From NCBI RefSeq assembly GCF_900099805.1, contig NZ_FNDR01000003.1, positions 310,001-374,000 of the forward strand: DNA of 64,000 nucleotides. Direction: 5' to 3'. Shown here piece after piece: positions 28,003 through 40,220 of the stretch. The stretch is from Variovorax sp. OV700 (lineage in GTDB: Bacteria > Pseudomonadota > Gammaproteobacteria > Burkholderiales > Burkholderiaceae_C). The notes beneath the pieces are model-generated. The model made no database searches and was not told the origin of the DNA. It was given only the letters and a program-made list of their open reading frames with translations. The first letter of the stretch is position 1. Every line of letters starts with the position of its first letter. A program made the position numbers and the translations under genes.

Positions 28003-29055
28003 ATGATCGTGGAGAACAACGTCCCGCTGCAGCCGTACAACAGCTTCGGCATCGTCGCGCGCGCGCAGAACCTGGTGCGCATCGCCAGCGAGGGGGACGT
28101 GGCCGAGCTGCGGGCCGATCCCCGTTGGCGCGACGCACCCCGTTTCGTATTGGGCGGGGGCAGCAACATCGTGCTCACCGGCGACGTGAAGCCGCTGGTG
28201 CTGAAGGTCGAGATCAAGGGGCTGCGGCTGGTCGAAGAGACTCCGCGCGCCTGGATCGTGGAGGCCGGCGCGGGCGAAGTCTGGCACGACGCCATTCAAT
28301 GGATGCTCGCAAACGGCTACCCGGGGCTCGAGAACCTGGCGCTCATTCCGGGCACGGTGGGCGGTGCGCCGGTTCAAAACATCGGCGCCTACGGGGTCGA
28401 ACTGCAAGATCGCTTCGATTCGCTCGACGCCATCGACCTGGACACCGGGCGCAGCTTCACGCTGGACGCCGCGCAATGCGCCTTCGGCTACCGCGACTCG
28501 GTGTTCAAGCACGTGCGCAGCGGGCCGAATGATTTCGGGCTCTCGGGCCGGGCGCTGATCACCCGCGTGCGCTTTCGCCTGCCCAAGCCCTGGAAGGCCG
28601 TGGTGGGCTACCTCGACCTGGAACGCAAGATGGAGGAGGCCGGCAACTTCACGCCCAGCGCCACCGACGTGTTCGACTGGATCGTTGCCATTCGCCGTGC
28701 CAAGCTGCCCGACTGGCGGGTGCTCGGCAATGCCGGCAGCTTCTTCAAGAACCCGACCGTCACGCCGGAGCAGTGCGCCGACATCATTGCGCGTGACCCC
28801 AAGATCGTGCATTACCCGATGGACGACGGCAGCATCAAGCTCGCGGCCGGCTGGCTCATCGACGCCTGCGGCTGGAAGGGCAAGTCGGTCGGCAATGCCG
28901 GCGTCTACGAGAAACAGGCGCTGGTGCTGGTGAACCGGGGCGGGCTCGAAAACCCTGTGACGGGCGGCGAGGTGATGACGCTGGCCAAGGCCATCCAGAC
29001 GAGCGTGTACGAGCGCTTCGGCATTCGGCTGGAGCCGGAGCCGGTGGTCGTCTGA
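28003..29055 (+). CDS. murB: UDP-N-acetylenolpyruvoylglucosamine reductase
   Basis: FAD enzyme reducing the enolpyruvyl group to lactyl in UDP-MurNAc synthesis, cytoplasmic. 350 residues, E. coli type I. FAD-binding [11 protein letters not shown] and the central [16 protein letters not shown] are clear; the catalytic Ser is in [11 protein letters not shown]. The stop overlaps the next ATG (TGATG). Confidence 0.96.
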   Translation: MIVENNVPLQPYNSFGIVARAQNLVRIASEGDVAELRADPRWRDAPRFVLGGGSNIVLTGDVKPLVLKVEIKGLRLVEETPRAWIVEAGAGEVWHDAIQWMLANGYPGLENLALIPGTVGGAPVQNIGAYGVELQDRFDSLDAIDLDTGRSFTLDAAQCAFGYRDSVFKHVRSGPNDFGLSGRALITRVRFRLPKPWKAVVGYLDLERKMEEAGNFTPSATDVFDWIVAIRRAKLPDWRVLGNAGSFFKNPTVTPEQCADIIARDPKIVHYPMDDGSIKLAAGWLIDACGWKGKSVGNAGVYEKQALVLVNRGGLENPVTGGEVMTLAKAIQTSVYERFGIRLEPEPVVV

Positions 29056-29900
29056 TGGATCTCGACTTCCTGCACTTGAATTACCGGCGGCGAATTGCTG
29101 CCCTGATCTGGGCCCGCCGGGCCATTGTGCTGGGCGCCATCGTCGCGGTGTTCTTCACCTTCCGAAGTGGCGGCCGATTTGTGCTGGTCCCGCTGGTCCT
29201 GGGTGGATGGCTTCTTGCCGCCACGCTGGGCTTCATGGAATCCAGCCTGCGCCGCCAGTTCATCCGCGAGGCGCGCATGCCGCCCTTCCTCATCGGCAAG
29301 CTGCGCGCCGCACACCCCGGGCTCAGCGTGCGCGACGCCGAACTGGTGCTGCGCGGCTTGCGCCAGTTTTTCATGGCCCATCTGCGCAGCGGCCGCAAGT
29401 TCGTCGCCATGCCGTCCAAGGTGGTCGACACCGCGTGGCACGAGTTCATCCTGCACACGCAGGGCTACCAGAACTGGTGCAAGGCGGCCTTCGGCGGCAT
29501 GCTGCACCACAGCCCTGCCGAAGTGCTGGGCAAGGACCCGAAGCGTAACGACGGCCTGCGCCGCAGCTGGTACTGGGCCTGCAAGGAAGAAAGCATCGAT
29601 CCGCGCACGCCGGCGCGCTTGCCGCTCCTGTTTGCGCTCGATGTGAAGTTCAGCATTCCGGGCGGCTTTGACTACGTGCCCGACTGCAAAGCCGTCGACC
29701 GGCACAACGGCTCCGACGCCCATTGCGGCACCAGCTTTGGCGACTCGTCGTCCTCATCGGATGGTGGCAGCTCGGGCGATGCCAACGGCTTTGGCGGCAG
29801 CGAATCGAGCGGCAGCAGTGACGGCGGCGGAGGAGGGGATTCTTCCGGCGGTGACGGGGGCGGCTGCGGTGGTGGGTGCGGCGGGGGCGGTGGCGACTGA
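29055..29900 (+). CDS. Membrane-anchored glycine-rich-domain protein (GRDP/DUF1399-like)
   Basis: 281 residues. Two hydrophobic segments at about 22-36 and 43-58 anchor it; the middle part carries [13 protein letters not shown] and a downstream [12 protein letters not shown], matching the conserved W-H core of glycine-rich domain proteins. From residue 220 on it is Ser/Gly-rich, ending [14 protein letters not shown]. The start overlaps the murB stop. Function unknown; the low-complexity tail may be surface or stress related, which is only a guess. Confidence 0.75.
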   Translation: MDLDFLHLNYRRRIAALIWARRAIVLGAIVAVFFTFRSGGRFVLVPLVLGGWLLAATLGFMESSLRRQFIREARMPPFLIGKLRAAHPGLSVRDAELVLRGLRQFFMAHLRSGRKFVAMPSKVVDTAWHEFILHTQGYQNWCKAAFGGMLHHSPAEVLGKDPKRNDGLRRSWYWACKEESIDPRTPARLPLLFALDVKFSIPGGFDYVPDCKAVDRHNGSDAHCGTSFGDSSSSSDGGSSGDANGFGGSESSGSSDGGGGGDSSGGDGGGCGGGCGGGGGD

Positions 29901-29930
29901 CCGGCACGCACGCACCGCGCACCATGCAAA

Positions 29931-29950
29931 ACGGGCCCCGAGGGGCCCGT
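29931..29950. terminator. Bidirectional terminator between convergent genes
   Basis: Perfect hairpin ACGGGCCCC-GA-GGGGCCCGT between the glycine-rich protein gene and argG, with AAA before it and TTGT after it. It can serve both strands. Confidence 0.75.
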
Positions 29951-29974
29951 TGTCATTGCAAGAAGCGTGTCGGC

Positions 29975-31750
<1,776 letters not shown>

Positions 31751-31796
31751 TTAGGGCTTGGCCGACATTGCCAGCCCGACTGCCGTATCGCGCAGT

Positions 31797-32387
31797 TCAG
31801 CGCCAGTGGCGGTAGCCGTATCCGCGATAGCCGCTCCAGCCCCTGGAGTACCCCAGGTTCAGCGAAATGCCGACCGGCGGATAGACGTAGGGTTGCGGGT
31901 AGACGTAGGTCGGCTGCGCGTAGATGGGGGCCGGGTACACCGGCGCCGGCTGCGCATAGACCGGTGCCGGCGGCGCGTTCGAGACCACCACGCCGGGCTC
32001 GGGCACCACGCTATCCCATGCCGATCCGCCCGGTTGCGCGTATTGCGGGGGTTGCTGGTATTGGTACTGCTGCTGGCCGTTGTCGGCTTCGGCCGGATAA
32101 GGCTGCAACTGGGGCTGGGGCGCGACCGGCGCCGTCGTCACGCCATAGGCGCTGGCCTGGATCGGGATGGTTGCGCCCGGCCGGCTGTTCATGCGCGTGG
32201 TGTATTGGCGGCCTCCGTACTCGTAGGTCACGTTGTAGCTCGGGCTGCTGCCGGTGGTCTCGTAGACGGGGGTGGCGGAAATCACCCTCGCCCATGCCTC
32301 CTGGGCCTGGACTACGCCGGCGGCGCCCGCCGTCAGCAGGCCGGCCACGGAAAGGCCCGTGAGGGCGCGAAACACTTGTCTGTTCAT
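31797..32387 (-). CDS. Exported protein rich in Pro, Tyr and Gln
   Basis: 196 residues. Signal peptide LTGLSVAGLLTAGAAGVVQA, then a conserved-looking beta segment RVISATPVYETT and YNVTYEYGGRQYTTRM, as found at the N terminus of outer-membrane glycine-zipper proteins, but no glycine zipper follows. The rest is low complexity, with repeats of YAQP/YPQP/APVY. It ends in an aromatic, Arg-rich tail (SRGWSGYRGYGYRHWR). Envelope location is likely; function unknown. Confidence 0.75.
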   Translation of the reverse strand: MNRQVFRALTGLSVAGLLTAGAAGVVQAQEAWARVISATPVYETTGSSPSYNVTYEYGGRQYTTRMNSRPGATIPIQASAYGVTTAPVAPQPQLQPYPAEADNGQQQYQYQQPPQYAQPGGSAWDSVVPEPGVVVSNAPPAPVYAQPAPVYPAPIYAQPTYVYPQPYVYPPVGISLNLGYSRGWSGYRGYGYRHWR

Positions 32388-32444
32388 GATGTTCTCTCCT
32401 GCAGATTGGGGTTGGAGGCCGGCCGGCGAGACGGGTTCCGGGGT

Positions 32445-32801
32445 TTACACGGCGTTCACAGCAGCCCAGGCGTCGGCGTCGAACCCTGTCGTAACGCCGG
32501 TTTTGGCCCCCCAGTTGACCACCGGCCGCTTGATGAGGCTAGGGTTGGCCAGCAATGCGGCGCGGGCGGAAGCGGCATCGACCACCGCGTTGCGGGTGGC
32601 TTCGTCGAGCTTGCGCCAGGTGGTGCCGCGTCGGTTGACCAAAGCCTCCCAGCCCGGCTTTTTCAGCCAGTGGTCGAGCTCGGCCTCGGGCACCCCCTGC
32701 TTCTTGAAATCATGGAAGGTGTAGGCAACGCCGTGTTCGTCGAGCCAGGTGCGGGCGCGCTTGACGGTGTCGCAGTTGGGTATTCCGTAGAGGGTTGTCA
32801 T
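32445..32801 (-). CDS. Spx/ArsC-family reductase (YffB-like)
   Basis: 118 residues, thioredoxin-like ArsC fold. The N terminus TLYGIPNCDTVKRARTWL has one cysteine in the active-site loop, and SLIKRPVV supplies the conserved Arg. The second Cys of true CxxC Spx is absent. YffB-like members are glutathione-dependent reductases of unclear substrate. It is divergent from folC. Confidence 0.88.
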   Translation of the reverse strand: MTTLYGIPNCDTVKRARTWLDEHGVAYTFHDFKKQGVPEAELDHWLKKPGWEALVNRRGTTWRKLDEATRNAVVDAASARAALLANPSLIKRPVVNWGAKTGVTTGFDADAWAAVNAV

Positions 32802-32858
32802 GGTCGCCAATGATGCCGATAAAACGCGGGGCGCCGGGCGCATTCCGGGTCGGCGACA

Positions 32859-34166
32859 ATGCCGGCCTCCATGGAAACCCTTAACGACTGGCTCGCACGC
32901 GCCGAGCAACTCCATCCGAAGAACATCGAGCTCGGCCTCGAGCGCGCCAAAGAGATGGCCGCCCGCATGGGCCTGCGCTTCGACTGCCCGGTCATCACCG
33001 TGGCCGGCACCAACGGCAAGGGCTCGACCTGCGCCATGCTCGAATCGATCCTCCGGCATGCCGGCTACCGCACGGCGGTCTTCACGTCGCCGCACCTGGT
33101 GCGCTTCGAGGAACGGCTGCGACTGGCGGGCGAAGCGGTCGATGCTTCAAAATTAATAGCAAACTTCGAGGCGGTGGAAGTGGCCCGGGGCGACATGCCG
33201 CTGACGTACTTCGAGTTCACCACCCTCGGCATCCTGCGCTGCATGATCGAAGAAAAGCCGGACGTGGCCATTCTCGAGGTCGGGCTCGGCGGCCGGCTCG
33301 ACGCGGTCAACATCATCGACACCGATTGCGCGGTCATCACCAGCATCGACCTCGACCACATGGACTACCTCGGACCCGACCGCGAAAGCATCGGCTTCGA
33401 GAAGGCCGGCATCCTGCGCCCGGGCAAGCCCGCCATCGTGAGCGACCCGATGCCGCCGCAAAGCGTGATCGACCACGCGGCGGCCATCGGCGCCGACCTC
33501 TGGCGCTTCGGCCACGACTTCAATGTCTCGGGCGACAAGCAGCAGTGGGGCTGGTCGGGCCGCGGCCGGCGCTACAGCGGTCTGGCGTATCCGGCGCTGC
33601 GCGGCGCCAACCAGCTGCTCAATGCCGCGGGCGTGCTTGCGGCGCTCGAAGCGCTGCGGCCGCAACTGCCGATCACCGCGCAGGCCGTGCGCACGGGGCT
33701 TGCCATGGTCGAGTTGCCCGGCCGCTTCCAGATCATCCCGGGCGAACCCGCGCTGGTGCTCGACGTGGCGCACAACGCCCATGCGGTCGCGGCGCTGGCC
33801 GAGAACCTCGACGCGATGGGCTTCTACCCCACCACGCACGGCGTGTTCGGTGTCATGGCCGACAAGGACCTGGCCCCGATCCTTGCGCGCATCGGCCCGA
33901 TGATCGACCGCTGGTACTTCACCGATCTGCCGACGCCGCGCGCCGCCAAGGCGAGCGATCTGCTCGCGAGCTGGCAGGCGCAAAACACGCGCGCCGATGC
34001 CTCCGGCAGCACGCATGCGGGACCGATGGAAGCGCTCCGCGCGGCCATCGAGCACGCGGACCCCGCTGATAGAATCGTGGTCTTCGGATCGTTCTTCACC
34101 GTGGGTGGCGTGCTGGAGCACGGCACTCCCCGGCTGCAAGCCAAACACCTGCTGCCCGGCGGCTGA
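32859..34166 (+). CDS. folC: Bifunctional folylpolyglutamate/dihydrofolate synthase
   Basis: Adds glutamate to dihydropteroate and folates. 435 residues. The ATP loop VAGTNGKGSTCAML, the Omega loop TSPHLVRFEER, and ILEVGLGGRLDAVN are typical. ATG 32859 and ATG 32871 (METLNDWL) are both possible; neither has a strong ribosome site. It heads a run of same-strand genes to gltX. Confidence 0.95.
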   Translation: MPASMETLNDWLARAEQLHPKNIELGLERAKEMAARMGLRFDCPVITVAGTNGKGSTCAMLESILRHAGYRTAVFTSPHLVRFEERLRLAGEAVDASKLIANFEAVEVARGDMPLTYFEFTTLGILRCMIEEKPDVAILEVGLGGRLDAVNIIDTDCAVITSIDLDHMDYLGPDRESIGFEKAGILRPGKPAIVSDPMPPQSVIDHAAAIGADLWRFGHDFNVSGDKQQWGWSGRGRRYSGLAYPALRGANQLLNAAGVLAALEALRPQLPITAQAVRTGLAMVELPGRFQIIPGEPALVLDVAHNAHAVAALAENLDAMGFYPTTHGVFGVMADKDLAPILARIGPMIDRWYFTDLPTPRAAKASDLLASWQAQNTRADASGSTHAGPMEALRAAIEHADPADRIVVFGSFFTVGGVLEHGTPRLQAKHLLPGG

Positions 34167-34228
34167 TCGCCGGGCCGTCCGCACCATCTGGCACCCACCT
34201 CGCTGCACTCCTTCAGGGATCGAACTTC

Positions 34229-35107
34229 ATGGCGTTTTTCAAGTTCCGCACGCGCGGCCCGCAAGGCAACGAAGGACGCAGCGCACCAGCTGCCGTCCCC
34301 GCGGAAAGTGTCGAAACCATGCGCCGCCGCGCGCGGCACCGGTTGGTGGGCGCGGCCGTTCTGGTGCTGCTTGGCGTCATCGGATTTCCGTTGTTGTTCG
34401 ACACCCAGCCGCGTCCGGTCTCGGTCGACATTCCCATCGAGATTCCCGACCGCAACAAGGTCAAGCCATTGCCAGTGCCTGCAACGCCGGCACCCGCCGC
34501 GCCTACGACTGGCGCAGTCGACAGCGGCGCCCGCGTGGCGGCGGCACCCCCTTCGGCATCGAGCGGCGGCATGATCACCGAAACCGCCGACGGCACCGAG
34601 ATCACACCCGGCAAGCCGGCCGCCAGCACCCCTCCGGCCGAGACGCGGCCCACCGCTGAAGCCAAGCCGGAACGCAAGCCCGAGCCGAAGCCGGAACACA
34701 AACCCGAACCCAAGCCCGAGCCGAAGCCAAAGCCGGAGCCCAAGGCGGAAGCCAAGCCCGAACCCAAGCCCGCAGCGCCCAAGCCGGCTGCGGCCGAGGA
34801 CGGCAACCGCGCGCGCGCCTTGCTCGAAGGCAAGCCTTCCAACACCAGCACCACCAAGCCCGCCGCCGAAGATGGCGGCCGCTTCGTGGTGCAGGTCGGT
34901 GCCTTCGCCGATGCCGACAAGGCCCGCGAAGTGCGGCAGAAGCTCGAGAAGGCGGGCCTCAAGACCTATGTGAACGTGGCCAAGACGTCCGACGGCGAAC
35001 AGCGCACGCGTGTGCGTGTCGGTCCGTTCAGCTCGCGCGCCGAGGCGGACAAGGCCGCGGAGAAGGTCAAGGGCTTGTCTTTGTCGGCCGCCATCCTCAC
35101 GTTGTAG
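34229..35107 (+). CDS. SPOR-domain inner-membrane protein (DedD-like)
   Basis: 292 residues. A cytoplasmic N terminus is followed by one membrane helix (about 39-57), a long periplasmic linker with a Lys-Pro-Glu repeat (KPEPKPEHKPEPKPEPK, about 145-185), and a C-terminal SPOR domain (about 216-292, FVVQVGAFADADKAREV and RVRVGPFSSRAEADKAA) that binds denuded glycan at the division site. Its place between folC and cvpA-purF is the conserved dedD location in proteobacteria. Confidence 0.92.
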   Translation: MAFFKFRTRGPQGNEGRSAPAAVPAESVETMRRRARHRLVGAAVLVLLGVIGFPLLFDTQPRPVSVDIPIEIPDRNKVKPLPVPATPAPAAPTTGAVDSGARVAAAPPSASSGGMITETADGTEITPGKPAASTPPAETRPTAEAKPERKPEPKPEHKPEPKPEPKPKPEPKAEAKPEPKPAAPKPAAAEDGNRARALLEGKPSNTSTTKPAAEDGGRFVVQVGAFADADKAREVRQKLEKAGLKTYVNVAKTSDGEQRTRVRVGPFSSRAEADKAAEKVKGLSLSAAILTL

Positions 35108-35125
35108 TAGCCATCGCCCGTTGCC

Positions 35126-35611
35126 GTGGCCCTGCTCGATTGGATCGCCGTCGCGCTCATCGTCGTGTCGATGCTGTTCGGCCTCTGGCGAGGCCTGGTG
35201 TTCGAAGTGATTTCGCTGGCGGGTTGGGTGGCTGCATTCATTGCCGCCCAGTGGCTGGCGTCGGGTGTGGCGGCATGGCTGCCGTTTGGCGACCCGCAGG
35301 CCACCTGGCGCTATCCGCTGGCCTTCGTGCTGGTGTTCGTGGCGGTGGCGTTCGGCGTGGGCCTGGTGGCGGCGCTGACGCGAAAGTTGATTGCGGCTGT
35401 CGGCCTCAGGCCGGTGGACCGGCTATTGGGTGGGGCCTTTGGAGCGGCGCGGGGTGCGGTTGCCCTGCTCGTGCTGGCGGTCATTGTTCATTTGCTGGCG
35501 TTGAGCGACAGTGCCTGGTGGCACGAATCGCGCAGCGCCATTGTTCTCGATGCGGCATTGCAGGGCCTGAAACCCGCGCTGCCTGAAAAGTTGGCAAGCT
35601 ACCTGCCCTGA
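35126..35611 (+). CDS. cvpA: CvpA-family membrane protein
   Basis: 161 residues with four hydrophobic segments; family members precede purF and in E. coli are needed for colicin V production and envelope resistance. The start is a GTG at 35126 (ALLDWIAVALIVVSMLFG). It ends 12 bases before purF, with AGAGG between them. Confidence 0.92.
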   Translation: MALLDWIAVALIVVSMLFGLWRGLVFEVISLAGWVAAFIAAQWLASGVAAWLPFGDPQATWRYPLAFVLVFVAVAFGVGLVAALTRKLIAAVGLRPVDRLLGGAFGAARGAVALLVLAVIVHLLALSDSAWWHESRSAIVLDAALQGLKPALPEKLASYLP

Positions 35612-35623
35612 GAGGAATCGTTC

Positions 35624-37126
35624 ATGTGTGGAATCGTCGGCGTTGTCAGCAACGCACCCGTCAATCAGCTGCTCTATGACGCCTTGCTGCTGCTGCAGCA
35701 TCGCGGCCAGGACGCGGCCGGCATCGTCACCCTGCTCGAACGCAAGTTCTTCATGCACAAGGCCAAGGGCATGGTGCGCGACGTGTTCCGCACGCGCAAC
35801 ATGCGCGGGCTGCCGGGCAGCGTGGGCCTGGGCCAGGTGCGCTACCCGACGGCGGGCAACGCCTACAGCGAGGAAGAGGCTCAGCCCTTCTACGTCAACG
35901 CGCCCTTCGGCATCGTGCTGGTGCACAACGGCAACCTGACAAACGCACATGCGCTGCGTTCGGAGCTGTTCTCCACCGACCATCGCCACACCAACACCGA
36001 GAGCGACTCCGAGGTGCTGCTCAACGTGCTCGCGCACGAACTCGAGGGCGCATCGCGCGGTGTGCCGCTGAATCCGGCCGAGGTGTTTGCCGCGGTCAAG
36101 AACATGCACAAGCGCCTGCGCGGCTCGTATGCCGTGGTGTCGCTGATTGCCGGCCACGGCCTCCTGGCCTTCCGCGATCCGTACGGCATCCGTCCGCTGT
36201 CGATGGGCCGCAGCGCTGACGGCACCGTCATGGTGGCCAGCGAATCGGTGGCGCTCGAAGGTTCGGGCCATGTGTTCGAGCGCAACATCGCGCCGGGCGA
36301 AGCCGTGTTCATCGACCTGCAGGGCAACGTGCATTCCATGCAATGCGCCGAGGCGCCCACGCTGAACCCCTGCATCTTCGAATTCGTGTACCTGGCGCGT
36401 CCGGACTCGGTGCTCGACGGCATCTCGGTGTACCAGGCGCGCCTGAACCTGGGCGAGACGCTGGCCAAGCGCGTGGTGTCTACTGTGCCGCCAAACCAGA
36501 TCGACGTGATCATCCCGATTCCCGAATCGAGCCGCCCGAGCGCCACGCAGCTCGCGCACCTGCTGGGTGTGCCGTACCGCGAAGGCTTCGTGAAGAACCG
36601 CTACGTGGGCCGCACCTTCATCATGCCGGGGCAGGGCGTGCGCAAGAAGTCGGTGCGCCAGAAGCTCAACGTGATTGCCAGCGAGTTCAAGGGCCGCAAC
36701 GTGCTCCTGGTCGACGACTCCATCGTACGTGGCACCACCAGCCGCGAAATCGTGCAGATGGCACGCGATGCCGGCGCGCGCAAGGTCTACCTCGCCAGCG
36801 CCGCGCCTCCGGTGCGCTACCCGAACGTTTACGGCATCGACATGCCCACCAAGGACGAACTGGTGGCGCACGACCGCACCATCGAGCAGATCCGCGAGCT
36901 GATCGGTTGCGACGCGCTGATCTACCAGGATGTGGACGCCATGAAGCGCGCCATCGGTTCGCTCAACCCCAAGCTCGACGGCTTCGACGCCTCCTGCTTC
37001 GACGGCGTGTACGTGACTGGCGACATCGACACCGAAGCGATCTCGCGCATGAACGGCAACCGTCCCCGCATCGAAGAGACCGAAGAAGATTCTTCGCGCC
37101 TCGCGCTTCCCAATCACAGCGAGTGA
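35624..37126 (+). CDS. purF: Amidophosphoribosyltransferase
   Basis: First committed step of purine synthesis: PRPP plus glutamine to phosphoribosylamine. 500 residues. The N-terminal nucleophile Cys2 follows the start Met (MCGIVGVVS), with the glutaminase loop QHRGQDAAG. The PRPP loop VLLVDDSIVRGTTS lies in the C-terminal domain. cvpA lies upstream and metZ downstream, the usual order. Confidence 0.97.
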   Translation: MCGIVGVVSNAPVNQLLYDALLLLQHRGQDAAGIVTLLERKFFMHKAKGMVRDVFRTRNMRGLPGSVGLGQVRYPTAGNAYSEEEAQPFYVNAPFGIVLVHNGNLTNAHALRSELFSTDHRHTNTESDSEVLLNVLAHELEGASRGVPLNPAEVFAAVKNMHKRLRGSYAVVSLIAGHGLLAFRDPYGIRPLSMGRSADGTVMVASESVALEGSGHVFERNIAPGEAVFIDLQGNVHSMQCAEAPTLNPCIFEFVYLARPDSVLDGISVYQARLNLGETLAKRVVSTVPPNQIDVIIPIPESSRPSATQLAHLLGVPYREGFVKNRYVGRTFIMPGQGVRKKSVRQKLNVIASEFKGRNVLLVDDSIVRGTTSREIVQMARDAGARKVYLASAAPPVRYPNVYGIDMPTKDELVAHDRTIEQIRELIGCDALIYQDVDAMKRAIGSLNPKLDGFDASCFDGVYVTGDIDTEAISRMNGNRPRIEETEEDSSRLALPNHSE

Positions 37127-37134
37127 GAGCTGAA

Positions 37135-38358
37135 TTGACTGCCGACGAACGAACCCTCCCGCCCGGACTGCATCGCGACACGCTCGCGCTGCGCACCGGC
37201 CTGGCGCCGAGCCAGCATGGCGAGCACTCCGAAGCGCTGTTCCTGACCAGCGGATTCGTGCAGCCCGATGCCGAAACATCGGCGCGCCGCTTTGCCGGCA
37301 CCGAAGCGGGCTTTACCTACTCGCGCACTTCCAACCCCACGGTCACCAGCTTCGAGCAGCGCCTTGCGGCGATGGAAGGTACCGAGGCCGCCATCGGCGC
37401 CTCCACCGGCATGGGCGCGATCCTCATGATGTGCATGGGCCTGCTGAGGGCGGGTGACCACGTGATCTGCTCGCGCTCGGTGTTCGGCTCCACGCTGAAC
37501 CTGTTCGGCAAGGAGTTTGCCAAGTTCGGCGTCGAGACCACTTTTGTCTCGCAGACCGACGTGGCCGAATGGCGTGCGGCCGTGAAGCCCAACACCAAAC
37601 TCCTGTTCGCCGAAACGCCGACCAATCCGCTGACCGAGGTGTGCGACATCCGCGCGTTGGCCGACCTGGCGCACGGCGCAGGCGCGCTGCTCGCGGTCGA
37701 CAACTGCTTTTGCACCCCCGCGCTGCAGCGCCCGGCCGAACTCGGCGCCGACCTCATCATCCATTCCGGCACCAAGTACCTCGACGGCCAGGGCCGCGTG
37801 ATGGCCGGCGCGATCTGCGGCCCGTCGAAGCTCATCGTCGACGTATTCGGCCCGATCGTGCGCACCGCCGGCATGGCGCTGTCGCCGTTCAATGCATGGG
37901 TGGTGCTCAAGGGCTTGGAAACGCTCGGCATCCGCATGCAGGCGCAGTGCGCCAATGCGCTGGCCGTGGCCCAGTGGCTCGAAACGCAGCCCGGCATTGC
38001 ACGCGTCTACTACCCGGGCCTTGCCTCGCACGCGCAGCACGACCTGGCCATGCGCCAACAGTCGGGGCAGGGCGGGGCGGTGGTGTCGTTCGACGTGGTC
38101 GGCAACGATCCCGAGACGGCGCGTGCCAATGCCTTCCACGTGATCAACAGCACGCGCGTGGTGAGCATTGCCACCAACCTGGGCGACACCAAGACCATCA
38201 TCACGCACCCCGGCACCACGTCGCACGGCCGCCTGACCGAAATGCAGCGCCAGGCCGCCGGCATCGGCCAGGGGCTCATTCGCGTCGCGGTCGGTCTCGA
38301 GTACATCGACGACATCAAGGCCGACTTGCTTCGCGGCCTTGGCACCCTGAAATTCTGA
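37135..38358 (+). CDS. metZ: O-succinylhomoserine sulfhydrylase
   Basis: PLP enzyme making homocysteine from O-succinylhomoserine and sulfide. About 407 residues. The PLP lysine is in [16 protein letters not shown], a MetZ-type sequence; [16 protein letters not shown] and [18 protein letters not shown] are family blocks. The start is uncertain: TTG 37135 has GAGAG before it, while GTG 37123 overlaps the purF stop (GTGA). No ATG is suitable. Confidence 0.93.
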   Translation: MTADERTLPPGLHRDTLALRTGLAPSQHGEHSEALFLTSGFVQPDAETSARRFAGTEAGFTYSRTSNPTVTSFEQRLAAMEGTEAAIGASTGMGAILMMCMGLLRAGDHVICSRSVFGSTLNLFGKEFAKFGVETTFVSQTDVAEWRAAVKPNTKLLFAETPTNPLTEVCDIRALADLAHGAGALLAVDNCFCTPALQRPAELGADLIIHSGTKYLDGQGRVMAGAICGPSKLIVDVFGPIVRTAGMALSPFNAWVVLKGLETLGIRMQAQCANALAVAQWLETQPGIARVYYPGLASHAQHDLAMRQQSGQGGAVVSFDVVGNDPETARANAFHVINSTRVVSIATNLGDTKTIITHPGTTSHGRLTEMQRQAAGIGQGLIRVAVGLEYIDDIKADLLRGLGTLKF

Positions 38359-38366
38359 TCGATCCA

Positions 38367-39755
38367 ATGACCGGCAAAGTTCGCACCCGCATCGCTCCGT
38401 CTCCCACCGGCTTTCTTCACCTGGGCACGGCCCGCACCGCGCTCTACTCGTGGGCCTATGCGCGCCACCATGGCGGAGAGTTCGTGCTGCGCATCGAGGA
38501 CACCGACGTGGCCCGCTCCACGCAGGACTCGACCGACCAGATTCTTGCGTCGATGCACTGGCTCGGCCTCGACTACGACGAAGGCCCGATCTACCAGATG
38601 CAGCGCCTGGAGCGCTACCGCGAAGTCATTGCGCAAATGCTTGCGGCCGGCACGGCCTACCACTGCTACTGCACGCCGGCCGAGCTCGACGAAATGCGCG
38701 AAGCGCAGCGCGCCCGCGGCGAAAAGACCTTGTATGACCGCCGCTGGCGCCCCGAGCCCGGCAAGGTGCTGCCGCCCGTGCCCGAAGGCGTGCCGCCGGT
38801 GGTGCGCTTCTGCAATCCGCCCGAAGGCGACGTGACGTGGAACGACCTCGTCAAGGGCGAGATCACCATCAACAACCGCGAGATCGATGACCTCATCATC
38901 CTGCGGCCTGACGGTGTGCCCACCTACAACTTCGCGGTGGTGGTCGACGACTGGGACATGAACATCACGCACGTGTTCCGCGGCGACGAGCACATCAACA
39001 ACACGCCGTGGCAGATCAACATCTTTCGCGCGCTTGGCGCGCCGTTGCCTGCGTTCGGCCATGTGCCGGTGATCCTTGGCGACGACGGCCAGAAGCTCTC
39101 CAAACGCCGCGGCGCCGTGAGCGTCACCGCCTATGAAGAGAACGGCTACCTGCCCGAAGCCATGCTCAACTATCTTGCGCGCCTCGGCTGGAGCCATGGC
39201 GACGACGAGCTCTTCACGCGCGAGCAGATGGTGAGCTGGTTCGATGGGTCGCACCTGTCGAAGAGCCCCGCCCAGTGGGACGCCGCCAAGCTGTCGTGGG
39301 TGAATGCGCAATACATCAAGGCCAAGGCCGACGATGAACTCGCACCGCTCGTGGCAGCGCAACTGCAGAAGCGCGGCCTCACCGCCGACGAACGACTGCC
39401 CGCGATCTGCGCGCTCTTCAAGGACCGCTGCGAGACCACGGTCGCACTCGCCGACTGGGCTGCGGCGTTCTATGCCGACGTGACCGTGAGCGAAGCCGAT
39501 CGCGCGCAGCACATCACCGACGCGGTGAAGCCCGTCATCGCCACGCTGGCCGAAAAGCTCGCGAGCGTGAGCTGGGAAAAAACTTCGATTGCTGCAGGCA
39601 TCAAGGAAGTTTTGGCCGCACATTCTGTGAAAATGCCTGTGTTGGCCATGCCGGTTCGCGTCCTCGTGATGGGAACTGCGCAGACACCATCCCTCGATTC
39701 AGTGCTCGCAATTTTTTCTCGCGAAAAAGTCATCGAGCGTTTGAAAAGGGCCTGA
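38367..39755 (+). CDS. gltX: Glutamyl-tRNA synthetase
   Basis: 462-residue class I synthetase, attaching Glu to tRNA-Glu. The HIGH-like motif is in [19 protein letters not shown], and the KMSKS equivalent is KLSKRRGA. It starts 8 bases after metZ. The tRNA-Glu(TTC) gene follows shortly downstream within the Ala-Glu-Asp cluster. Confidence 0.97.
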   Translation: MTGKVRTRIAPSPTGFLHLGTARTALYSWAYARHHGGEFVLRIEDTDVARSTQDSTDQILASMHWLGLDYDEGPIYQMQRLERYREVIAQMLAAGTAYHCYCTPAELDEMREAQRARGEKTLYDRRWRPEPGKVLPPVPEGVPPVVRFCNPPEGDVTWNDLVKGEITINNREIDDLIILRPDGVPTYNFAVVVDDWDMNITHVFRGDEHINNTPWQINIFRALGAPLPAFGHVPVILGDDGQKLSKRRGAVSVTAYEENGYLPEAMLNYLARLGWSHGDDELFTREQMVSWFDGSHLSKSPAQWDAAKLSWVNAQYIKAKADDELAPLVAAQLQKRGLTADERLPAICALFKDRCETTVALADWAAAFYADVTVSEADRAQHITDAVKPVIATLAEKLASVSWEKTSIAAGIKEVLAAHSVKMPVLAMPVRVLVMGTAQTPSLDSVLAIFSREKVIERLKRA

Positions 39756-39791
39756 TTTTTCAGGCTATAATTTGAGGCTCGACACCCACAC

Positions 39792-39867
<76 letters not shown>

Positions 39868-39918
39868 TCAAAGTGTCGAGAAGATAAGTGCTGATCGCAG
39901 CACGGTTCCTAAGGTTTT

Positions 39919-39994
39919 GACCCTATCGTCTAGAGGCCTAGGACACCACCCTTTCACGGTGGCTACCGGGGTTCGAATCCCCGTAGGGTCGCCA
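39919..39994 (+). tRNA. tRNA-Glu(TTC)
   Basis: 76 bases ending GCCA. Anticodon stem CCACC/GGTGG with loop CTTTCAC, anticodon TTC; T arm GGTTCGAATCC. Confidence 0.96.
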
Positions 39995-40063
39995 GTTTCG
40001 CGCAAGTGAAGCAGGCACAAGTCGTCAGCACTTGGCTCCGCAAGGAGTGAACGTTGTCTACCA

Positions 40064-40140
40064 GGAGTGGTAGTTCAGTTGGTTAGAATACCGGCCTGTC
40101 ACGCCGGGGGTCGCGGGTTCGAGTCCCGTCCACTCCGCCA
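40064..40140 (+). tRNA. tRNA-Asp(GTC)
   Basis: 77 bases ending GCCA. Anticodon stem CCGGC/GCCGG with loop CTGTCAC, anticodon GTC; T arm GGGTTCGAGTCCC. Confidence 0.96.
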
Positions 40141-40148
40141 GTTCCGAC

Positions 40149-40189
40149 AAGGGTTAGCAGATTAACGTCTGCTAACCCTTTTGTCTTTT
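40149..40189 (+). terminator. Rho-independent terminator of the tRNA cluster
   Basis: A 13-bp perfect stem AAGGGTTAGCAGA/TCTGCTAACCCTT with a six-base loop, followed by TTGTCTTTT. It closes the gltX/tRNA transcription unit. Confidence 0.92.
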
Positions 40190-40220
40190 CGGGCTCGCAT
40201 TCGAGCCCTGCCTCACTCGC

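Noticed and set aside
34670..34790. Short tandem repeat in the SPOR protein gene
   Set aside because: It encodes the ordinary Lys-Pro-Glu periplasmic linker of this family and is not a separate element.
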